Source of the DNA: an uncultured Porphyromonadaceae bacterium | Lineage (GTDB): Bacteria > Bacteroidota > Bacteroidia > Bacteroidales > Coprobacteraceae | Reading direction: 5' to 3' | Assembly: GCA_900545915.1 (NCBI GenBank) | Contig: URAV01000029.1 | Location: 1-48,233, forward strand | Length of the DNA: 48,233 bases | Shown here: positions 9,433 to 17,849 of the stretch, in pieces | Layout: each line of letters starts with the position of its first letter | Numbering within the stretch: position 1 is the first letter of the stretch | Made by a program: the position numbers and the translations under genes | The notes under the pieces: generated by a model | Told to the model about the DNA's origin: nothing | The model's database searches: none | Seen by the model: the letters and a program-made list of their open reading frames with translations, nothing else

Positions 9433-9458
9433 ATTACATGATAACTTTTAATAAATTG

Positions 9459-9466
9459 CAAAGATA
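9459..9466 (-). promoter_or_regulatory. Candidate -7 box for the radical SAM gene
   Basis: Minus strand TATCTTTG matches TAnnTTTG 26 bases upstream of the ATG, in the 131-base divergent gap shared with the pullulanase gene. No convincing -33 box was found and no clear plus-strand promoter is visible. Confidence 0.3.
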
Positions 9467-9563
9467 CAAATAGCTAAACTATTTCATTGAATAATATGTT
9501 ATAGCGTTAAAGATTTTACAGACAAAAACATGGATCTGTATTCTTAAATTAATTGGTAGGTCG

Positions 9564-11567
9564 ATGAAGTGGTTGAAAATTCCTTTGTTTGCGATTTTTA
9601 TGTCCGTAATCAGCAGTTGTAATCACCAACAATCTGCTTATAAGAGTTATGAAGATTATCCGGTTTATTCGGGAGATGATTTGGGAGTAACTGTTGCAGA
9701 TGGTAAAACTTGTTTTGTATTGTGGACTCCTGTAGCAGAAGCTGTCCAGATCAGGATATATGATAACGGAGAAAATGGAGATCCTGAGAGAATAATCACT
9801 ATGGATAAAGATGCTGATACAGGAGTGTTTAGAGCGGTTGTCTCTGAGGAACTTTATGGCAAATATTATACTTATCAGATATTAAAAGATAAGAAATGGC
9901 TTTCTGAAACACCCGGAATTTGGGCAAAGGCTGTCGGAGTAAATGGCAACAGAGGAGCAATTATACGCATGCAAGATACAGATCCTGAAGGTTGGGATAA
10001 GGATATACGGCCACCGTTAAAAAACTTCACGGATATTATTTTATATGAGATGCATTATCGGGATTTCTCGATCGATTCGACATCCGGCATTAAAAATAAG
10101 GGTAAATTTCTTGCTCTCACCGAGCGGGGAACTGTGAATCCTGAAGGTCTGAAAACGGGAATAGATCATTTAAAAGAACTGGGTATTACACATGTCCATC
10201 TTTTACCCTCTTTCGATTTCGGTTCTATCGATGAAGCAAAGTTATATGAAAATAAATATAATTGGGGGTATGATCCTAAGAATTATAATGTACCGGAAGG
10301 ATCTTATTCGACAGATCCTTATAAACCTGAAACCCGTATCCGTGAGATGAAGCAGATGATACAAGCTTTGCATAAAAATGGCATTCGGGTAATTATGGAC
10401 GTAGTATATAATCATACTTACGTAACTGACGGTTCGAATTTTAACTTGACGGTACCCGGTTATTATTACCGGCATAATCCTGACGGCACTTATTCGGATG
10501 CTTCGTATTGTGGAAACGAAACGGCTTCAGAAAGAGAAATGGTGCGCCGATATATTATTCAATCTGCTCTGTATTGGGTAAAAGAGTATCATATCGATGG
10601 TTTCCGTTTTGATCTGATGGGAATTCACGATCTGGAAACGATGAACATGCTCAGGGATTCTTTAAACCGAATTGATCCTTCCATATTTGTTTACGGTGAA
10701 GGCTGGACTGCCGGACCATCTCCTTATCCTCAAGAGTTACGGGCAATGAAAACAAATGCACCTCAAATGCCGGGCATTGCCGTGTTTAATGATGATGTGC
10801 GTGATGCAGTAAAAGGTAGTTTTAAGAAAGACGAGAATCGAGGGTTTGCTACGGGAAAATCAGGGTTGGAGGAAAGTGTAAAATTCGGTATTGTTGCTGC
10901 TACTCAGCATCCCCAAATCGATTATAGCCAGATAAATTATTCTACATCGCCGTATGCTTTGCATCCGTCGCAATCTATAAATTATGTATCAAGTCATGAT
11001 GATCTGTGTCTGGTCGATAAACTTATTGTTTCTGCACCGAAAAATACTTCCGAATCCGATTTGCTTCGATATGATAAATTAGCGCAGACTATTATATTTA
11101 CGTCTCAAGGGATTCCGTTTATGTTTAACGGAGAAGAGGTTTTCAGAAGTAAAAAACTGGTGCATAATTCTTTTGAATCTCCTGATTCTATCAACCAAAT
11201 TAATTGGGCAAATAAATCGGTATATTATGATTTGTTCGATTATTATAAAAAATTGATCGCTCTTCGAAAAAAACATTCTGCATTTCGTATGGTTACAACA
11301 ACCGATATACAGTCAAATTTACATTTTGAAGAACATTTGCCGGAAAATGTTATAGCTTATCGGTTGGATGGAAAAGCTGCAGGGGATGTTTGGGACGAAA
11401 TATTCGTCGCTTTTAATGGCAATAATTCTCCTCAAGAAATTTCTATTCCGGACGGAAATTGGACAATTGTTTGTTTAGATGGAAAAATCGATGAGGCCGG
11501 AATATCCTCAATCTCCGGAAATAAAATGAATTTGCCTCGTTCTTCGGCAGTTATATTAAAAAGATAA
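9564..11567 (+). CDS. pulA: Type I pullulanase, lipoprotein (GH13)
   Basis: The 667-residue protein hydrolyses alpha-1,6 branches in pullulan, starch or glycogen-derived limit dextrins. A lipoprotein signal (FAIFMSVISSC, Cys at about 19) places it on a membrane, probably facing the periplasm or surface. A CBM48-type beta-sandwich spans about residues 40-135. The GH13 barrel follows with the pullulanase hallmark YNWGYDP (232-238), the nucleophile Asp350 in GFRFDLMG, the acid/base Glu379 in YGEGW, and the transition-state Asp479 in SSHDD. A C-terminal all-beta domain closes the protein. It is shorter than multi-domain pullulanases, as is usual in Bacteroidetes. It stands apart from any SusCD pair and seems monocistronic. 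Confidence 0.93.
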   Translation: MKWLKIPLFAIFMSVISSCNHQQSAYKSYEDYPVYSGDDLGVTVADGKTCFVLWTPVAEAVQIRIYDNGENGDPERIITMDKDADTGVFRAVVSEELYGKYYTYQILKDKKWLSETPGIWAKAVGVNGNRGAIIRMQDTDPEGWDKDIRPPLKNFTDIILYEMHYRDFSIDSTSGIKNKGKFLALTERGTVNPEGLKTGIDHLKELGITHVHLLPSFDFGSIDEAKLYENKYNWGYDPKNYNVPEGSYSTDPYKPETRIREMKQMIQALHKNGIRVIMDVVYNHTYVTDGSNFNLTVPGYYYRHNPDGTYSDASYCGNETASEREMVRRYIIQSALYWVKEYHIDGFRFDLMGIHDLETMNMLRDSLNRIDPSIFVYGEGWTAGPSPYPQELRAMKTNAPQMPGIAVFNDDVRDAVKGSFKKDENRGFATGKSGLEESVKFGIVAATQHPQIDYSQINYSTSPYALHPSQSINYVSSHDDLCLVDKLIVSAPKNTSESDLLRYDKLAQTIIFTSQGIPFMFNGEEVFRSKKLVHNSFESPDSINQINWANKSVYYDLFDYYKKLIALRKKHSAFRMVTTTDIQSNLHFEEHLPENVIAYRLDGKAAGDVWDEIFVAFNGNNSPQEISIPDGNWTIVCLDGKIDEAGISSISGNKMNLPRSSAVILKR

Positions 11568-11593
11568 ATTTTTGAATTATAGTGCATTAATTG

Positions 11594-11618
11594 TTTTATC
11601 TCGCCCCAAGAGATAAAA
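11594..11618. terminator. Hairpin after the pullulanase gene
   Basis: Perfect 9-base arms TTTTATCTC and GAGATAAAA flank GCCCCAA, 26 bases after the pulA stop. No T-run follows on the plus strand, so it is a weak intrinsic terminator at best or an mRNA-end stabiliser. Confidence 0.45.
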
Positions 11619-11667
11619 TCGGATCGGAATAAAATCATATATATCATTAAAAATAATTACGGATATA

Positions 11668-11698
11668 TTTCAATATTCGATCAGAATCTCTATATTTG
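11668..11698 (+). promoter_or_regulatory. Candidate promoter of the zapB-like/zapA genes
   Basis: TATATTTG (11691-11698) exactly matches the Bacteroidetes -7 box TAnnTTTG. TTTC (11668-11671), one base from the -33 TTTG, lies 19 bases upstream, the expected spacing. The start codon at 11717 would leave a short leader. Confidence 0.5.
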
Positions 11699-11716
11699 TG
11701 TAGAATTTGATATAAA

Positions 11717-12010
11717 ATGGCGGACAATCCGAAGCGAGTACTAGATACTTTGCGGGCTCATGTGCAAGAGTTGATGAGACGTTGTAATGTTCTGAAGCGC
11801 GAAAAAGAGGAATTGGAAAAACGCATTGAAGAACAGGAAAGTACAATTGCAACCTTGCAGAGGGATTTGGATGAGATGAGTATCAAATATCAGGATTTAC
11901 TGACTGCAAGAGGGCTGGCTCTCGGTGAGAGTGATATTAAAGCAGCGCGGAACAGATTCGGTAAATTGGTGCGGGAAATCGATAAATGCATCTCTTTATT
12001 AAATGAATAG
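11717..12010 (+). CDS. Small coiled-coil protein, ZapB-like, upstream of zapA
   Basis: This 97-residue protein is almost entirely a coiled coil: heptads run from about residue 8 to 65 (RREK/EELEKRIEEQESTI), followed by a short helix with ARNRFGKLVREIDKCISLL. There is no signal peptide. The gene is 5 bases upstream of zapA and surely co-transcribed. In gammaproteobacteria ZapB is a coiled-coil partner of ZapA at the FtsZ ring. The same placement and fold suggest a division-ring role here, but no direct sequence homology to ZapB can be claimed from reading alone. Confidence 0.75.
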   Translation: MADNPKRVLDTLRAHVQELMRRCNVLKREKEELEKRIEEQESTIATLQRDLDEMSIKYQDLLTARGLALGESDIKAARNRFGKLVREIDKCISLLNE

Positions 12011-12015
12011 ATGCT

Positions 12016-12315
12016 ATGAACGATAAATTTAAAATTCACTTAGAAATAGCCGGGCGCAAATACCCTCTGAATATTAAAAGAGAAGATGAGGAGATCGTGA
12101 GGCAAGCGGCTGCATTGGTAAATAAAAAGCTGGCTACTTATAGAGAGCAGTTTGGCAAAGATAAATCGAAATCGATATATGATTTTTTAGCGATGACAGC
12201 AATCGATTTATCTCATGCATATCTAAGGCTGAGGGAGACACGGGATGTTGAGATTTTTACCGGAATTGTTCGGGAAATAGATGAGGAGTTGGATAGCTAT
12301 TTGAACCAGAAGTAG
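12016..12315 (+). CDS. zapA: Cell division protein ZapA
   Basis: The 99-residue product matches ZapA: an N-terminal beta-hairpin domain (FKIHLEIAGRKYPLNIKRED) with the family pattern of one strand pair before the helix EEIVRQAAALVNKKL, then a long C-terminal dimerisation helix. ZapA binds FtsZ and cross-links protofilaments in the cytosol. It follows the coiled-coil gene by 5 bases and is followed by a terminator hairpin and rny, a common order in Bacteroidetes. Confidence 0.88.
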   Translation: MNDKFKIHLEIAGRKYPLNIKREDEEIVRQAAALVNKKLATYREQFGKDKSKSIYDFLAMTAIDLSHAYLRLRETRDVEIFTGIVREIDEELDSYLNQK

Positions 12316-12343
12316 ATTTTATTTTTAAAGAGACATATATTCC

Positions 12344-12389
12344 TGCACTACAACAGGGCATTCCAGCCCTTGATGTAGTGCATTTTTTT
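12344..12389 (+). terminator. Intrinsic terminator between zapA and rny
   Basis: Arms TGCACTACA (12344-12352) and TGTAGTGCA (12374-12382) pair perfectly, with an inner GGGC/GCCC stem, and seven T residues follow at once. It starts 28 bases after the zapA stop and ends 20 bases before the rny start, so rny may need read-through or a start of its own. The whole gap is too short for a 6S RNA gene. Confidence 0.8.
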
Positions 12390-12408
12390 AATAATTAAAT
12401 AAGAACAA

Positions 12409-13950
12409 ATGGAAATTATATCATTGGTAATTACGGGACTCGTTTGTTTGCTGGTGGGTGCGACAGTGGTTTTTGTAATAGGAAAGACCTTGTTGAAGAC
12501 ACGGGCACAATCGATTATAGAAGAAGCTGCAAAGGAAGCTGAAGTAATTAAAAAGAATAAATTGCTTGAAGTAAAAGAAAAGTTTCTACATCTGAAAGCA
12601 GATATGGAAAAACAGGCGAACGCACGTAATGCGAAATTGCAGTCTGCAGAAGCTAAAGCAAAGCAACGGGAATTGCAGCTTAATCAACAACAGCAGGAAT
12701 TGCAACGAAAGAAAGCCGAGTCTGATGCAATACGTGCCAATTTGGACACACAGATAGAAATTGTAGAAAAGAAGAAAGCCGAATTAGAACGTTTACATAA
12801 AACAGAAGTAGAACGCTTAGAACATCTTTCGGGGCTTTCGGCAGAGGAAGCGAAGGAGAAGCTTATCGAATCGTTAAAAGAGGAGGCAAAGACTCAGGCG
12901 GCGTCTTATATCAATGATATTATGGATGAAGCCAAATTGACAGCAAATAAAGAGGCGAAACGGATTGTAATACAAAGTATTCAGAGGGTAGCGACTGAAA
13001 CAGCGATAGAGAATTCGGTAACTGTATTCCATATAGATTCAGATGAAATAAAAGGCCGCATTATCGGTCGGGAAGGTCGTAATATTCGGGCTCTGGAGGC
13101 TGCGACAGGTGTAGAGATAATTGTAGATGATACTCCCGAAGCGATTGTGTTGTCTGCATTTGACCCTGTTCGTCGAGAGATTGCTCGTTTAGCATTGCAT
13201 CAATTGGTAACGGACGGACGTATTCATCCTGCCCGTATCGAAGAAGTCGTTGCGAAAGTAAGAAAGCAAATCGAGGAAGAAATTATCGAGACAGGAAAAC
13301 GCACGGCGATAGATTTAGGTATTCATGGGTTACATCCCGAATTGATCAGATTGGTGGGAAAAATGAAATATCGTTCTTCTTACGGACAAAATTTGTTGCA
13401 ACACTCTCGGGAAACAGCAAATCTTTGTGCTATAATGGCTTCGGAATTGGGATTGAATCCTAAGAAGGCTAAACGTGCCGGTCTTTTGCACGACATCGGA
13501 AAAGTGCCCGATGAAGAACCGGAATTACCGCATGCTTTATTGGGTATGAAATTAGCGGAGAAATATAAAGAGAAACCCGATATTTGCAATGCCATAGGAG
13601 CTCATCATGATGAAACGGAAATGACAAGTCTGCTTGCTCCGATCGTGCAGGTTTGTGATGCTATATCGGGAGCACGTCCCGGAGCACGCCGTGAGATTGT
13701 AGAAGCATATATCAAACGTCTTAATGATTTGGAACAGTTAGCTCTTTCATATCCGGGAGTTCTGAAAACGTATGCGATACAGGCCGGGCGTGAGTTGCGT
13801 GTGATCGTCGGAGCAGATAAGATCGATGATACTGAAACGGAAAACCTGTCAACCGAAATTGCGAAGCGTATTCAAGATGAAATGACCTATCCGGGACAGG
13901 TGAAGATTACGGTTATCCGTGAAACTCGTGCGGTAAGCTTTGCCAAATAG
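12409..13950 (+). CDS. rny: Ribonuclease Y
   Basis: The 513-residue protein is an endoribonuclease that starts mRNA decay at the inner membrane. Order of parts: an N-terminal membrane helix (about residues 2-25), a long Lys/Glu/Gln-rich coiled coil (about 35-190), a KH RNA-binding domain with GRIIGREGRNIRALE (about 210-225), and an HD hydrolase domain with the metal-binding His361-Asp362 in LLHDIGK plus AIGAHHDE. The C-terminus PGQVKITVIRETRAVSFAK is the family's conserved ending. Length agrees with the usual 510-520 residues. Confidence 0.96.
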   Translation: MEIISLVITGLVCLLVGATVVFVIGKTLLKTRAQSIIEEAAKEAEVIKKNKLLEVKEKFLHLKADMEKQANARNAKLQSAEAKAKQRELQLNQQQQELQRKKAESDAIRANLDTQIEIVEKKKAELERLHKTEVERLEHLSGLSAEEAKEKLIESLKEEAKTQAASYINDIMDEAKLTANKEAKRIVIQSIQRVATETAIENSVTVFHIDSDEIKGRIIGREGRNIRALEAATGVEIIVDDTPEAIVLSAFDPVRREIARLALHQLVTDGRIHPARIEEVVAKVRKQIEEEIIETGKRTAIDLGIHGLHPELIRLVGKMKYRSSYGQNLLQHSRETANLCAIMASELGLNPKKAKRAGLLHDIGKVPDEEPELPHALLGMKLAEKYKEKPDICNAIGAHHDETEMTSLLAPIVQVCDAISGARPGARREIVEAYIKRLNDLEQLALSYPGVLKTYAIQAGRELRVIVGADKIDDTETENLSTEIAKRIQDEMTYPGQVKITVIRETRAVSFAK

Positions 13951-14058
13951 GACGAGAGATCGGCTTATCTGCGACAAATAAATAGTTAGGGCTGCAGGCT
14001 TCACCAAAATCTATGATTCTGAGTGCAGACTGTGGCTTTTTTTGATAAAACAGATTAT

Positions 14059-15336
14059 ATGAATAACACGTCAGATAATAATAACGAAAATACCCCGATA
14101 TCGAAAAAAAAATGTAGGGCGAATAAGCTTGAGTGCTATGATTGGCTGTCTGATCTGCCGGAATCTCACAGTGAGACGGAGATGGTAGAAGTGCAGTTTA
14201 AGAATACGCGTAAAGGGTATTATAAAAACTCCACACATATCCATCTTGAAAAAGGAGATATGGTGGCTGTCGAAGGGAATCCTGGGCATGATATAGGAGA
14301 AGTGACTTTAACGGGACGCCTTGTCTTGTTACAGATGAAAAAAAATGGGGTAAAATTGGATAGTCCCGATTTAAAAAGGGTTTATCGTAAAGCTAAACCG
14401 AATGATCTGGAAAAATACGAAGAGGCTAAATCCCGTGAACATGACACGATGTTGCGTGCTCGTAAGATTGCAGAAGATTTGAATTTGGATATGAAAATCG
14501 GTGATGTTGAGTATCAGGGAGATGGAAATAAGGCCATTTTTTATTACATCGCAGATGATCGTGTCGATTTCCGTCAATTGATAAAAGTGTTGGCTGAGGC
14601 TTTTCGGGTACGTATTGAGATGAAACAGATCGGTGCTCGGCAGGAAGCTGGACGCATCGGAGGAATAGGACCTTGTGGACGTCAGCTTTGTTGTTCCTCT
14701 TGGATGACTAATTTTGTATCGGTGGCGACAAGTGCAGCCCGTTATCAGGATATATCGTTAAATCCGCAAAAGTTGGCGGGACAGTGTGCCAAGCTGAAAT
14801 GTTGCTTGAATTTTGAAGTCGATGCTTATGTCGAAGGGCAGAAAAAATTACCGTCTCGGGAAGTTGCTCTCGAAACAAAGGATAATACTTATTATCATTT
14901 TAAAACCGATATATTCAAACGGCAAATGACCTATTCTACAAGTAAAGAGATTGCTGCAAATTTGGTAACTGTGGATGCTTCTCGGGTTTTTGAGGTCATT
15001 GCATTGAATAAAAAAGGTATAAAACCCGATAAGTTAGAAGTTCTGGACGATCAAGAACCGGTAAAAAAAGATTTTGAGGATGTAGTGGGTCAAGATAGTT
15101 TGACTCGTTTTGACAAAAGTAAAAAACGAACGGGTAATAATGGCGGAAATGGTCAGAATCGCCGCCGAAAAAAATCGGGTTTTAAGAAGAATAACGGGAA
15201 TGATTTTTCCGGAGCTGCTGCAGGGTCAGAGGCTGCTTCTTCCCAAAACGGAGTTCGTGGAAATAATAACCGAAATGGTAGCAACAATAATGGAAAAAAC
15301 AATAATAATAACCGGACGGGGAGTGTGCCTGAGTAG
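14059..15336 (+). CDS. RicT/YaaT-like PSP1-domain Fe-S protein
   Basis: I start at the ATG at 14059 (MNNTSDNNNENT), giving 425 residues; an upstream TTG would add only an unlikely 12-residue leader. The PSP1 domain covers about residues 30-300. Its Cys pairs, GPCGRQLCCSSW and CAKLKCCLNFE, match the Fe-S-binding positions of RicT from the Bacillus RicAFT complex, which tunes RNase Y cutting. That rny lies directly upstream (108-base gap) fits such a link. The last 80 residues are an Asn/Lys/Arg/Gly-rich tail, probably disordered and able to bind RNA. The tail's coding end overlaps the start of gldH. Confidence 0.85.
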   Translation: MNNTSDNNNENTPISKKKCRANKLECYDWLSDLPESHSETEMVEVQFKNTRKGYYKNSTHIHLEKGDMVAVEGNPGHDIGEVTLTGRLVLLQMKKNGVKLDSPDLKRVYRKAKPNDLEKYEEAKSREHDTMLRARKIAEDLNLDMKIGDVEYQGDGNKAIFYYIADDRVDFRQLIKVLAEAFRVRIEMKQIGARQEAGRIGGIGPCGRQLCCSSWMTNFVSVATSAARYQDISLNPQKLAGQCAKLKCCLNFEVDAYVEGQKKLPSREVALETKDNTYYHFKTDIFKRQMTYSTSKEIAANLVTVDASRVFEVIALNKKGIKPDKLEVLDDQEPVKKDFEDVVGQDSLTRFDKSKKRTGNNGGNGQNRRRKKSGFKKNNGNDFSGAAAGSEAASSQNGVRGNNNRNGSNNNGKNNNNNRTGSVPE

Positions 15337-15811
15337 GGTAGTACTGTTATTCTGTTTACTGATACTGTTTTTTTCGTGTAATACAAATACAAAAGAGGTG
15401 TATCATACGTTTAATCACATTCCCGTTCGGGGATGGGATAAACGTGTGATAGAGCGTTTCTCTCCGGTAATTGAAGATACGGTAAGTTTATATGATATAG
15501 ATTTATCTCTGCGTTATACCAACGATTATAATTATAGAAATTTGTGGCTTTTTATTACCTGTGAGGCAGAAACAGGAGAGGAGTTCACCGATACGTTGAA
15601 TTGTGTTTTGGCCGATGAATATGGAAAATGGTTCGGTGCGGGTTGGGGAGCTTCTTATCAGCAGACGATTTCTTATAAGACCGGTTTTAGCTTTCCCCGT
15701 AAGGGAAGATATTCTATTTCTGTTCAACAGGGAATGCGCGATGACGTAATTCCCGGAATTACAGAAGTTGGTATAAAAATAACTCCTAAAATATCCATTA
15801 CCGGAGAATGA
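15290..15811 (+). CDS. gldH: Gliding motility lipoprotein GldH
   Basis: The mature part matches GldH: after a lipoprotein signal (VVLLFCLLILFFSC) come HTFNHIPVRGWDK, a beta-rich central part with LRYTNDYNYRNLWLFI and the ending KGRYSISVQQGMRDD...GITEVGIKI. GldH is an outer-membrane-associated lipoprotein of the gliding/T9SS gene set and is widespread in Bacteroidetes that do not glide. The start is uncertain: ATG at 15290 gives 173 residues and a 47-base overlap with ricT; GTG at 15323 gives 162 residues and a compact signal peptide. Translational coupling to ricT is likely either way. The stop is two bases from the stop of the convergent neighbour. Confidence 0.85.
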   Translation: MEKTIIITGRGVCLSRVVLLFCLLILFFSCNTNTKEVYHTFNHIPVRGWDKRVIERFSPVIEDTVSLYDIDLSLRYTNDYNYRNLWLFITCEAETGEEFTDTLNCVLADEYGKWFGAGWGASYQQTISYKTGFSFPRKGRYSISVQQGMRDDVIPGITEVGIKITPKISITGE

Positions 15812-15813
15812 AT

Positions 15814-16488
15814 TTAATAAGCCCGGACACACTCATTCTCGATGTCATAGGCGCAAGCATAACGGATTAGCAAATCTGTCGTTAGCTTTACGGCATTTTC
15901 TATGCCTTCTTCACCGGAATACCCGTTGATAATAATTAGTATTTGTGTCGTATCGAGAGAAAGTTTTGTCCTTTCTTCATCACTTGTCGGTGTACCGATA
16001 GGCCCTGTTGCATCTCTATATACAGGAAGGTTTTCTATATTCAATGTGCCCCGTCCTATTGCATGAAACAGATCGTTTTCCTTACCGACACCTAAAGTCA
16101 GAAAGTTCCCGTCTATTTTATCGACATCGAAACCTCCTATAGAGTATCCGCTACGGATAGATACCAAATTGATAAGATCTACTAATGTCGAGATGTTATA
16201 TAATCCCATTCCCTTTGTCAGCCGACGGCATAAAGCTTCGGCCGAAGGACGATAACGATTCGGGTCTTTCCCTAAGTTTTTATATACTTTCCGTGTTGCC
16301 AGTATTGTCTCCCGTTTATTGATCGTTTCTAAAGGGTATTCTTGTCGAATTTGAATTATTTCCTCTTCAATTTCTTTCCAGAGAAATTCATTATGTAAAC
16401 TGTTTTTTACTTGAGCATAGACAAGTCCGGCGGTAAAACGAGGGCATGTTTGTTTGATAGTATCTGAGATAGAAAGTTGTATTTTCAT
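15814..16488 (-). CDS. B3/4 (tRNA-editing-like) domain protein
   Basis: With the ATG at 16488 (MKIQLSISDTIKQ) the product has 224 residues; an upstream start would add nine residues that look non-coding. The core (about residues 60-215) matches the B3/4 domain that edits mischarged tRNA in phenylalanyl-tRNA synthetase beta. Conserved parts visible are KVYKNLGKDPNRYRPSAEAL, the LVDLINLVSIRSGYSIGGFD stretch and PVYRDATGPIGTPTSDEERT. Free-standing copies may act on mischarged tRNA or amino-acid adducts, but no activity is proven for this type. It faces gldH tail to tail. Confidence 0.85.
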   Translation of the reverse strand: MKIQLSISDTIKQTCPRFTAGLVYAQVKNSLHNEFLWKEIEEEIIQIRQEYPLETINKRETILATRKVYKNLGKDPNRYRPSAEALCRRLTKGMGLYNISTLVDLINLVSIRSGYSIGGFDVDKIDGNFLTLGVGKENDLFHAIGRGTLNIENLPVYRDATGPIGTPTSDEERTKLSLDTTQILIIINGYSGEEGIENAVKLTTDLLIRYACAYDIENECVRAY

Positions 16489-16512
16489 TTGTTTGTATTG
16501 AAAATTCGGAGA

Positions 16513-16547
16513 CAAAAATACAAATTCGTATTCTTATATATAAGAAT
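16513..16547 (-). promoter_or_regulatory. Candidate promoter and palindrome upstream of the B3/4 gene
   Basis: The minus strand carries TATTTTTG (16513-16520), a TAnnTTTG match 25 bases upstream of the B3/4 start. Just upstream lies ATTCTTATATATAAGAAT (16530-16547), a perfect 18-base palindrome over the -33 region, which could be an operator. The rest of this 166-base divergent gap, towards the oxidoreductase gene, shows no clear plus-strand promoter. Confidence 0.35.
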
Positions 16548-16654
16548 CGTTTTAAATTTTATGGAAATGTTTTTTGACTTATTGTTTTTTGTTAACTTTA
16601 TCGTCATATAGATAAATCTTTATTCGATTTCAATTTTACAATACATACATAACT

Positions 16655-17752
16655 ATGAAAGCATCTCGTACAATAAGTTTATTAATGTTCTTATGTTGTT
16701 GCGTTTTATTACGAGCCGAAGATGAGATTCCGTTGAGGCTGGGTATTGTCGGTCTTTCTCATTCCCATTTGCATGAAGTATTGGTCAGGCTCGATAGGGG
16801 AGATTTCCAAATTGTCGGAGTTGCAGAAAAAGATGCTGCTCTTAGAGAAAAAACTCCGTTACGTAAAAAGGTAAATCCTTCTCTTTTTTATGAAAATTTA
16901 GAGGAAATGCTCGATAAATCACAACCTGAAGCTGTTATTGTATATGAGCCTATTTATGATCATCTGCGGGTTGTTGAAGCATGTGCTCCGAGGGGGATAC
17001 ATGTTATGGTAGAAAAACCTCTTGCTGTAAATATGAGACATGCCAACCGTATGGCGGAACTTGCACGAGAAAATGACATATTATTGTTAACCAACTATGA
17101 AACGACATGGTATGATACGAATCATGAGGCCTATCGTTTGATAAAGGAAGATGGACTTATCGGAGATATAACTCGTATGGAAATTTACGATGGGCATCAA
17201 GGTCCGGTCGAGATTAAATGTAGTGAGGAATTTCTTCGATGGCTGACAGATCCAGTGTTGAACGGAGGCGGTGCGGTAACCGATTTCGGGTGTTATGGGG
17301 CAAATTTGGCTACATGGTTTTTTAACAACCAGAAACCGATCAGTGTGTATGCGGTCTTGAAGCAGCAAAAACCGCATATATATCCCAAAGTTGACGACGA
17401 TGCGACGATTGTTCTTGAATATCCTTCGGCGACTGTTCAAATTATGGGCTCATGGAACTGGCCGATGAATAGGAAAGATATGCATATCTATGGTTCACAA
17501 GGATATGTTTATCAAGATACGCCTGTCAAGATGCGGGTTTATACAGATAGAAAGGAAAATTCTGTCGTTGCTCCTCGATTGAAGACTCCGTATAATGATC
17601 CGTTTTATTTTCTGAAAGCTGCGGTACGGAAAGAAATACAAATTTCTCCGCAAGACTTATCTTCATTAGAGAACAATCTGATCGTTGTAGAAATACTCGA
17701 GTCTGCCGTGAAAAGTGCGGAAAGAGGCAAGGTGATCCGTCTGAAAAAATAA
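16655..17752 (+). CDS. Secreted Gfo/Idh/MocA-family oxidoreductase
   Basis: The 365-residue protein has an NAD(P)-binding Rossmann domain (LRLGIVGLSHSHLHEVL at about 28-45; MVEKPLAVN with the family's EKP lysine at about 119) and a C-terminal alpha/beta domain with GGGAVTDFGCYGANLATW. It begins with a Sec-type signal peptide (SRTISLLMFLCCCVLLRAED), so it is probably exported, as is known for several Bacteroidetes members. The family includes sugar dehydrogenases and the NAD-using GH109 glycosidases; nothing seen fixes the substrate. The next gene starts 97 bases downstream on the same strand. Confidence 0.85.
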   Translation: MKASRTISLLMFLCCCVLLRAEDEIPLRLGIVGLSHSHLHEVLVRLDRGDFQIVGVAEKDAALREKTPLRKKVNPSLFYENLEEMLDKSQPEAVIVYEPIYDHLRVVEACAPRGIHVMVEKPLAVNMRHANRMAELARENDILLLTNYETTWYDTNHEAYRLIKEDGLIGDITRMEIYDGHQGPVEIKCSEEFLRWLTDPVLNGGGAVTDFGCYGANLATWFFNNQKPISVYAVLKQQKPHIYPKVDDDATIVLEYPSATVQIMGSWNWPMNRKDMHIYGSQGYVYQDTPVKMRVYTDRKENSVVAPRLKTPYNDPFYFLKAAVRKEIQISPQDLSSLENNLIVVEILESAVKSAERGKVIRLKK

Positions 17753-17849
17753 GTTTTTTGAGAGGAATATTATTAAATTATAAAATAGAGCTTAGCCGAG
17801 ATTAGACGACAGGCTCTGCAATTATTATTAATCATAAAAAATTTGAACT

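Noticed and set aside
12316..12408. 6S RNA gene after zapA
   Set aside because: zapA is often followed by ssrS in proteobacteria, but the 93-base gap is too short and its hairpin with T-run is a terminator.
13951..14058. Terminator between rny and ricT
   Set aside because: CTGCA and TGCAG arms with a long loop before TTTTTT pair too weakly to call.
14023..14058. Upstream TTG start of ricT
   Set aside because: The added 12 residues look non-coding and the ATG at 14059 begins the usual polar N-terminus.
17790..17825. Another MITE end (CAGGCTCT)
   Set aside because: Only eight bases match and nothing around them resembles the element.
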